This document shows, one piece after another, positions 23,957-27,182 of a stretch of 27,182 bases of DNA. Position 1 is the first letter of the stretch; each line of letters starts with the position of its first letter. The notes beneath the pieces are model-generated. The model had not been told where the DNA came from. It saw only the letters and a program-made list of their open reading frames with translations, and did not search any database. Location: positions 1 to 27,182 of the forward strand of contig CABUJL010000010.1 of the NCBI GenBank assembly GCA_902491915.1, written 5' to 3'. The DNA is from an uncultured Collinsella sp. GTDB taxonomy: Bacteria; Actinomycetota; Coriobacteriia; Coriobacteriales; Coriobacteriaceae. Made by a program: the position numbers and the translations under genes.

Positions 23957-25752
23957 CAAATGACGAGCGCCGCTTTCGCCGAAAGAGTTTAGCCGCAGTG
24001 GGCATCGGCATCGTGGCCAGCGTTGCCCTGCTGAGTCTGCTCTATATGGTTGGCACGCATCGCTGCCTTGATAAAACGCTTGGGTTCGGCCAGGAAACCA
24101 TGGTGTTTTTAAAAAATGCCTGCGAAAAATATGACCGATATGAACAGGGAAGAAAAACCGAGGCGACGCACAATTTGGATGCGGCGCTCGAGTCGTTTGC
24201 GACGTTCTTGCCGCCTGATCGATTTGAAGTCAACGACGATCTGGTCGAGGAATATGTCCATACCGAGAGCCTTTCGGGAATGTTGGTCATGGACGCCGAT
24301 GGTCATATGGTCGCCCATTACGATATCGACGGCCGCGATCCACTCATGCTGTGGCGAGAGGAGCTGGCCTGTTCGTCGATCGCATCGATGTATCGAGGGT
24401 CCAAAGTTTTCTACTCGACCGCTGTCGAGCGCCGCGGTGTCGACTTTGCCGTGAGTGCCGTTCCATACGGTGATGGGGTAGCGTTGGGGTATCGATCCCT
24501 TGCGGCTGAGCCCGCCGATGACTATTCATACACAATCGCCGACGTCCTTGTGAACAACACGTTCCATCAGAGTCCAACAGTGCTTGTGATGCGCGATGCG
24601 CAAATCGTTTCTTCAAACGATTCGACCGTCGATATAACCCTTGCCCGGCTTCTCGCCGATAGCGGAATTGACTGGAAAGACGAGGGCGTAACACGTATCG
24701 AATATCGGGGGACCACCTTATATGCCGTGCGTGCGGCATATAAGGACTACCGCCTGTTTGCGCTATATCCCAAATCTGAGGTCATGTCTGACAGGATTTC
24801 ATTTGTCGCCGTCGGCGTCTTGGTGTGCCTTGCGTTTTGGGTCGTGGTACTGTTGGCTCGAAATATCGCTGACCACCGCAATTTGGTCGAAAAGGATAAA
24901 CAACTCGGCATTATCAATGCCATAAGCGCCATCTACGATTCGACCTTCCTTTTGCATCTTGACACCCTCGAGATCGAGGGAATCAATATGTCGCCGGCGA
25001 TAGCGAAGATGTTTGCCGAGCATAGCGAGGCATATGACTTTATGGACACGGTCTGCCGGGATATCGTGAGCCCCGAAAGCCGCGAAGCGGTCGTGGGGCT
25101 CGTAGATATAAGTACGCTTCGTGAACGCATGAAGGGCGTACCGTACTTGGCTGCCGAGGTGCGAGATTGTCGAGGCACTTGGTACTCGCTACAGGTTGTC
25201 CCCCAGCATCGCGATGAGCAAGGCCGCCTGGATTCGGTCGTCGTGGCGACGCACAACATATCGATGGTCAAGCATGCCGAGGAGCTGTCATACCAAGATA
25301 AACTGACGGGGCTTCGCAACCGCAACTATCTGGAATCGCGTGGAGATAGCCTGGTAAACGAGGACTTGCCAGTGAGCGTGATTATGGTGGACTGTAATTA
25401 TCTCAAGCGGACCAACGACATTTATGGTCACGAGATGGGGGATGAACTGCTGCGACGGACGGCGTCCGTGCTGCGGCGGGTGGCTGGTGCGGATTACCTG
25501 CCGATGCGCGTTGGCGGCGACGAGTTTTTGCTGGTTTGCCCCCATACTGACAACGAGTCTGCGCTCGGGCTGGAACAGGATCTTCGTCTCGGTCTTGCCG
25601 CGGTAAGCGATGAGACCCTGACGGTCAGCGCATCGATTGGCGTGGCGACCGTCGAGACGGCTGGAAATACGCTGGCCGATGTATATCGCGTCGCCGACCA
25701 CAATATGTATCGGGAGAAGCGCATGGTCCACGCACAGGGTGCGGACTGCTAA
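23953..25752 (+). CDS. Transmembrane diguanylate cyclase with extracytoplasmic sensor and PAS-like domain
   Basis: A 599-aa signalling protein. A transmembrane helix (about 12-34) leads to an extracytoplasmic region of about 240 residues, possibly a Cache-like double sensor, then a second helix (about 282-303). A PAS-like region follows at about 315-440 and a GGDEF domain at about 445-595. The GGDEF motif is intact at 521-525, with DKLTGLRNR at 449-457 and VDCNYLKRTNDIYGHEMGD near 479-496 giving the metal- and GTP-binding residues. It should make cyclic di-GMP from two GTP. The usual inhibitory RxxD site before GGDEF is absent (Ala511 where Arg is expected). ATG at 23953 overlaps the solute-binding gene by four bases and has AGGAG at 23941-23945. 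No EAL domain is present. Confidence 0.9.
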   Translation: MTNDERRFRRKSLAAVGIGIVASVALLSLLYMVGTHRCLDKTLGFGQETMVFLKNACEKYDRYEQGRKTEATHNLDAALESFATFLPPDRFEVNDDLVEEYVHTESLSGMLVMDADGHMVAHYDIDGRDPLMLWREELACSSIASMYRGSKVFYSTAVERRGVDFAVSAVPYGDGVALGYRSLAAEPADDYSYTIADVLVNNTFHQSPTVLVMRDAQIVSSNDSTVDITLARLLADSGIDWKDEGVTRIEYRGTTLYAVRAAYKDYRLFALYPKSEVMSDRISFVAVGVLVCLAFWVVVLLARNIADHRNLVEKDKQLGIINAISAIYDSTFLLHLDTLEIEGINMSPAIAKMFAEHSEAYDFMDTVCRDIVSPESREAVVGLVDISTLRERMKGVPYLAAEVRDCRGTWYSLQVVPQHRDEQGRLDSVVVATHNISMVKHAEELSYQDKLTGLRNRNYLESRGDSLVNEDLPVSVIMVDCNYLKRTNDIYGHEMGDELLRRTASVLRRVAGADYLPMRVGGDEFLLVCPHTDNESALGLEQDLRLGLAAVSDETLTVSASIGVATVETAGNTLADVYRVADHNMYREKRMVHAQGADC

Positions 25753-25758
25753 TCTTGC

Positions 25759-25825
25759 CCCCGCCAGTCCAAGCATCGTAGGATGTTGAATCGGTGCTTG
25801 CGATAATAAGTCGGTCCAGGCGGGG
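25759..25825 (+). other. Nested inverted repeats upstream of the TSCPD gene
   Basis: An outer 7-bp stem CCCCGCC/GGCGGGG (25759-25765 with 25819-25825) encloses a 9-bp stem (25770-25778 with 25792-25800, one G-U). No T-run follows. GATAAT at 25825-25830 could be a -10 element for the next gene; in that case the structure is DNA-level or belongs to the upstream transcript. Confidence 0.5.
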
Positions 25826-25865
25826 ATAATAGACGTCTGAAATTTCTTTCTGAGAGGGGATCTCA

Positions 25866-26129
25866 ATGATTAGTTTTGACTACAAGCCTCAGGGTGTATG
25901 CTCTCGCAATATTCACCTCAATCTCTCTGACGATGGCAGCAAGGTGCTGGGCGTCGAGTTTACCGGCGGCTGCGATGGCAACCTCAAGGCCATCTCCAGG
26001 CTGGTCGAGGGCGCTCCCGCCGATCGCGTAATCGAGGTTCTCGCCGGTAATACCTGCGGTATGAAAAAGACCTCTTGCGCCGATCAGCTTACGCGCGCTA
26101 TCGAGGCCGCTCGCGCAGAGATCGCCTAA
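25866..26129 (+). CDS. TSCPD domain-containing protein (TIGR03905-like)
   Basis: An 87-aa protein matching the short stand-alone TSCPD family. It shows the VCSRNI start, an EFTGGCDGNLKAI segment, and the diagnostic CGMKKTSCADQL near residues 64-75 with conserved cysteines. The same domain occurs at the C terminus of some class II ribonucleotide reductases, where it is thought to bind metal; the role of the stand-alone form is not known. Length is normal for the family. ATG at 25866 has AGGGGA five bases upstream. The stop codon shares one base with the start of the next gene (TAATG), so translation is probably coupled to the Tat lipoprotein downstream. Confidence 0.88.
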   Translation: MISFDYKPQGVCSRNIHLNLSDDGSKVLGVEFTGGCDGNLKAISRLVEGAPADRVIEVLAGNTCGMKKTSCADQLTRAIEAARAEIA

Positions 26130-27182
26130 TGAGCATCGCTGATCGCTTTAAGAATGGAATAACGCGTCGAGGTTTTGTGCTGGGTGGCGCCGCTACCGGT
26201 GCTGCTGCCGTACTGGCCGGTTGCTCGAAAAAAACGGGCGCGAGTGATGACGCCGCTGGCGAGCCGCAGGTTATCAAGGACGATTCGAAGATTGTCTCGA
26301 TCACTGATGAGTACGAGGCTGTCGATATCGATCTTGAGCCCGCAGCCTCGTGGACGCTGCCGCTGGGCACGCTGCTGTACTACTGCGATGGCGACTACGC
26401 TGCCGCGATGATGGCGCCTGCTTCTGCCCTGCATGCCAATACGCTTGGTGTGCTCAACCTAGGCGATGGCTCGCTTACCACACTTATTGAGGATCCCATT
26501 GAGGGAACCGGTTATGCGTTTTACGACGTTCGCGCGGGTGATGGCGTGTTCGCGTGGGTCGAGATGAACTTTGCCAATGCGTCCTGGAAACTCTATGCGC
26601 AAAACCTTGCAGGCTCCTCCCTTACCGGCAACGCTGTCGAGCTCGACCGCGGTGGCGAAAACTACGATCCGCCGCTCTTCACAGCGTATGGGTCGTCGGT
26701 CATCTGGTATAAGATGCCTTCGTCCGGCGGCACCAAGACGAGTAACGATTCGTACTGCTACCGTCAGTCGCCCAGCGAGTCCAAGCCTGAGACTATTTGG
26801 AAGTCGACGGGCCGTTTCGCATCCGCCCCGCGTGTGAGCGACGGCATCCTGACCATCTCGCCCCGCGTGCACAATGATGAGGGCGTCTATTACGGTATGA
26901 CGGCGATCGACCTGACTGACGGCAACAACACGAAGCGAGCTCAGCTGGTGCTGCCTTCGTCGGTTTCGCCTTTCGAGGCCGTGTATATGGGCGACACCTT
27001 CGTGTTCTCCATTGAGGCGACGTATAGCGGTGTGGGCAGCCTGGGCAATATGGGCACCTATATCGGTAACGAGGGCGGGCCGTACCTCTTCCTTTCGCGT
27101 GAGCCGCTCGCGTGCGCTGCGGGAAGGAAAAACAAATACCTGGTTAAAGTTCAGGCGTCGCATTTTTTGATTGACACTTCGG
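26129..27182 (+). CDS. Tat-exported lipoprotein of unknown function (3' end outside window)
   Basis: An open frame of 351 codons that is still open at the window edge. The N terminus carries a twin-arginine motif (TRRGFVLGG, residues 12-20) followed by a hydrophobic alanine-rich stretch and a lipobox LAGC with Cys34, so it should be exported folded by Tat and lipidated. The rest is rich in Gly, Ser, Trp and Tyr with repeated strands such as GDGVFAWVEMN, GSSVIWYKMP and ATYSGVGSLGNMG. That pattern suggests a beta-propeller or beta-sandwich, but I cannot name a family. ATG at 26129 overlaps the TSCPD stop codon by one base. Function and ligand are unknown. Confidence 0.82.
   Translation, partial: MSIADRFKNGITRRGFVLGGAATGAAAVLAGCSKKTGASDDAAGEPQVIKDDSKIVSITDEYEAVDIDLEPAASWTLPLGTLLYYCDGDYAAAMMAPASALHANTLGVLNLGDGSLTTLIEDPIEGTGYAFYDVRAGDGVFAWVEMNFANASWKLYAQNLAGSSLTGNAVELDRGGENYDPPLFTAYGSSVIWYKMPSSGGTKTSNDSYCYRQSPSESKPETIWKSTGRFASAPRVSDGILTISPRVHNDEGVYYGMTAIDLTDGNNTKRAQLVLPSSVSPFEAVYMGDTFVFSIEATYSGVGSLGNMGTYIGNEGGPYLFLSREPLACAAGRKNKYLVKVQASHFLIDTS

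Overview
This window looks like a chromosomal segment from a Collinsella-like member of the Coriobacteriia (Actinomycetota). The reasons are the high-GC coding style over most of the window, the origin-proximal order (jag tail)-rsmG-parA-parB, a tandem pair of WYL regulators, Tat lipoproteins, and LPxTG/LAxTG surface proteins. The taxon is inferred from gene content and style; no database search was run.

Region 1 (1-3133) is origin-proximal. It holds the probable last codons of jag/khpB, a terminator, rsmG, three perfect parS sites, and an overlapping operon of parA, parB and an 84-aa membrane protein. The operon closes with a strong terminator. A fourth, degenerate parS lies in front of the 3' end of rlmN. 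This stretch looks visibly more AT-rich than most of what follows.

Region 2 (3134-10048) is core metabolism and repair. rlmN (minus strand) is divergent from ddl. ddl overlaps a 964-aa DinG-type exonuclease-helicase. That gene meets, tail to tail with overlapping stop codons, a co-oriented pair of WYL regulators resembling PafB/PafC.

Region 3 (10247-17131) is envelope. A 1048-aa membrane protein consists of an M28 aminopeptidase fold split by a very long acidic insertion and missing key metal or catalytic residues. A small membrane protein follows it. A bidirectional terminator separates these from a 1143-aa minus-strand adhesin with a thioester domain, six CnaB-like repeats and an LPATG anchor.

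Region 4 (17429-19272) has tRNA-Gly(CCC) and its terminator. Next comes a gene-free block of about 380 bp full of hairpins and partial copies of the tRNA T-arm and 3' end, followed by purB.

Region 5 (19273-22980) is a probable inserted surface-protein island. It contains an 11-G tract and a 1116-aa Ig-like protein with an LAxTG-type anchor, and it is flanked downstream by a 40-bp near-perfect copy of the 3' end of purB. The host terminator lies just beyond.

Region 6 (23120-27182) is signalling and unknown function. A membrane-anchored solute-binding protein is translationally coupled to a transmembrane GGDEF diguanylate cyclase. A small TSCPD-domain protein then overlaps the start of a Tat-exported lipoprotein that runs off the window.
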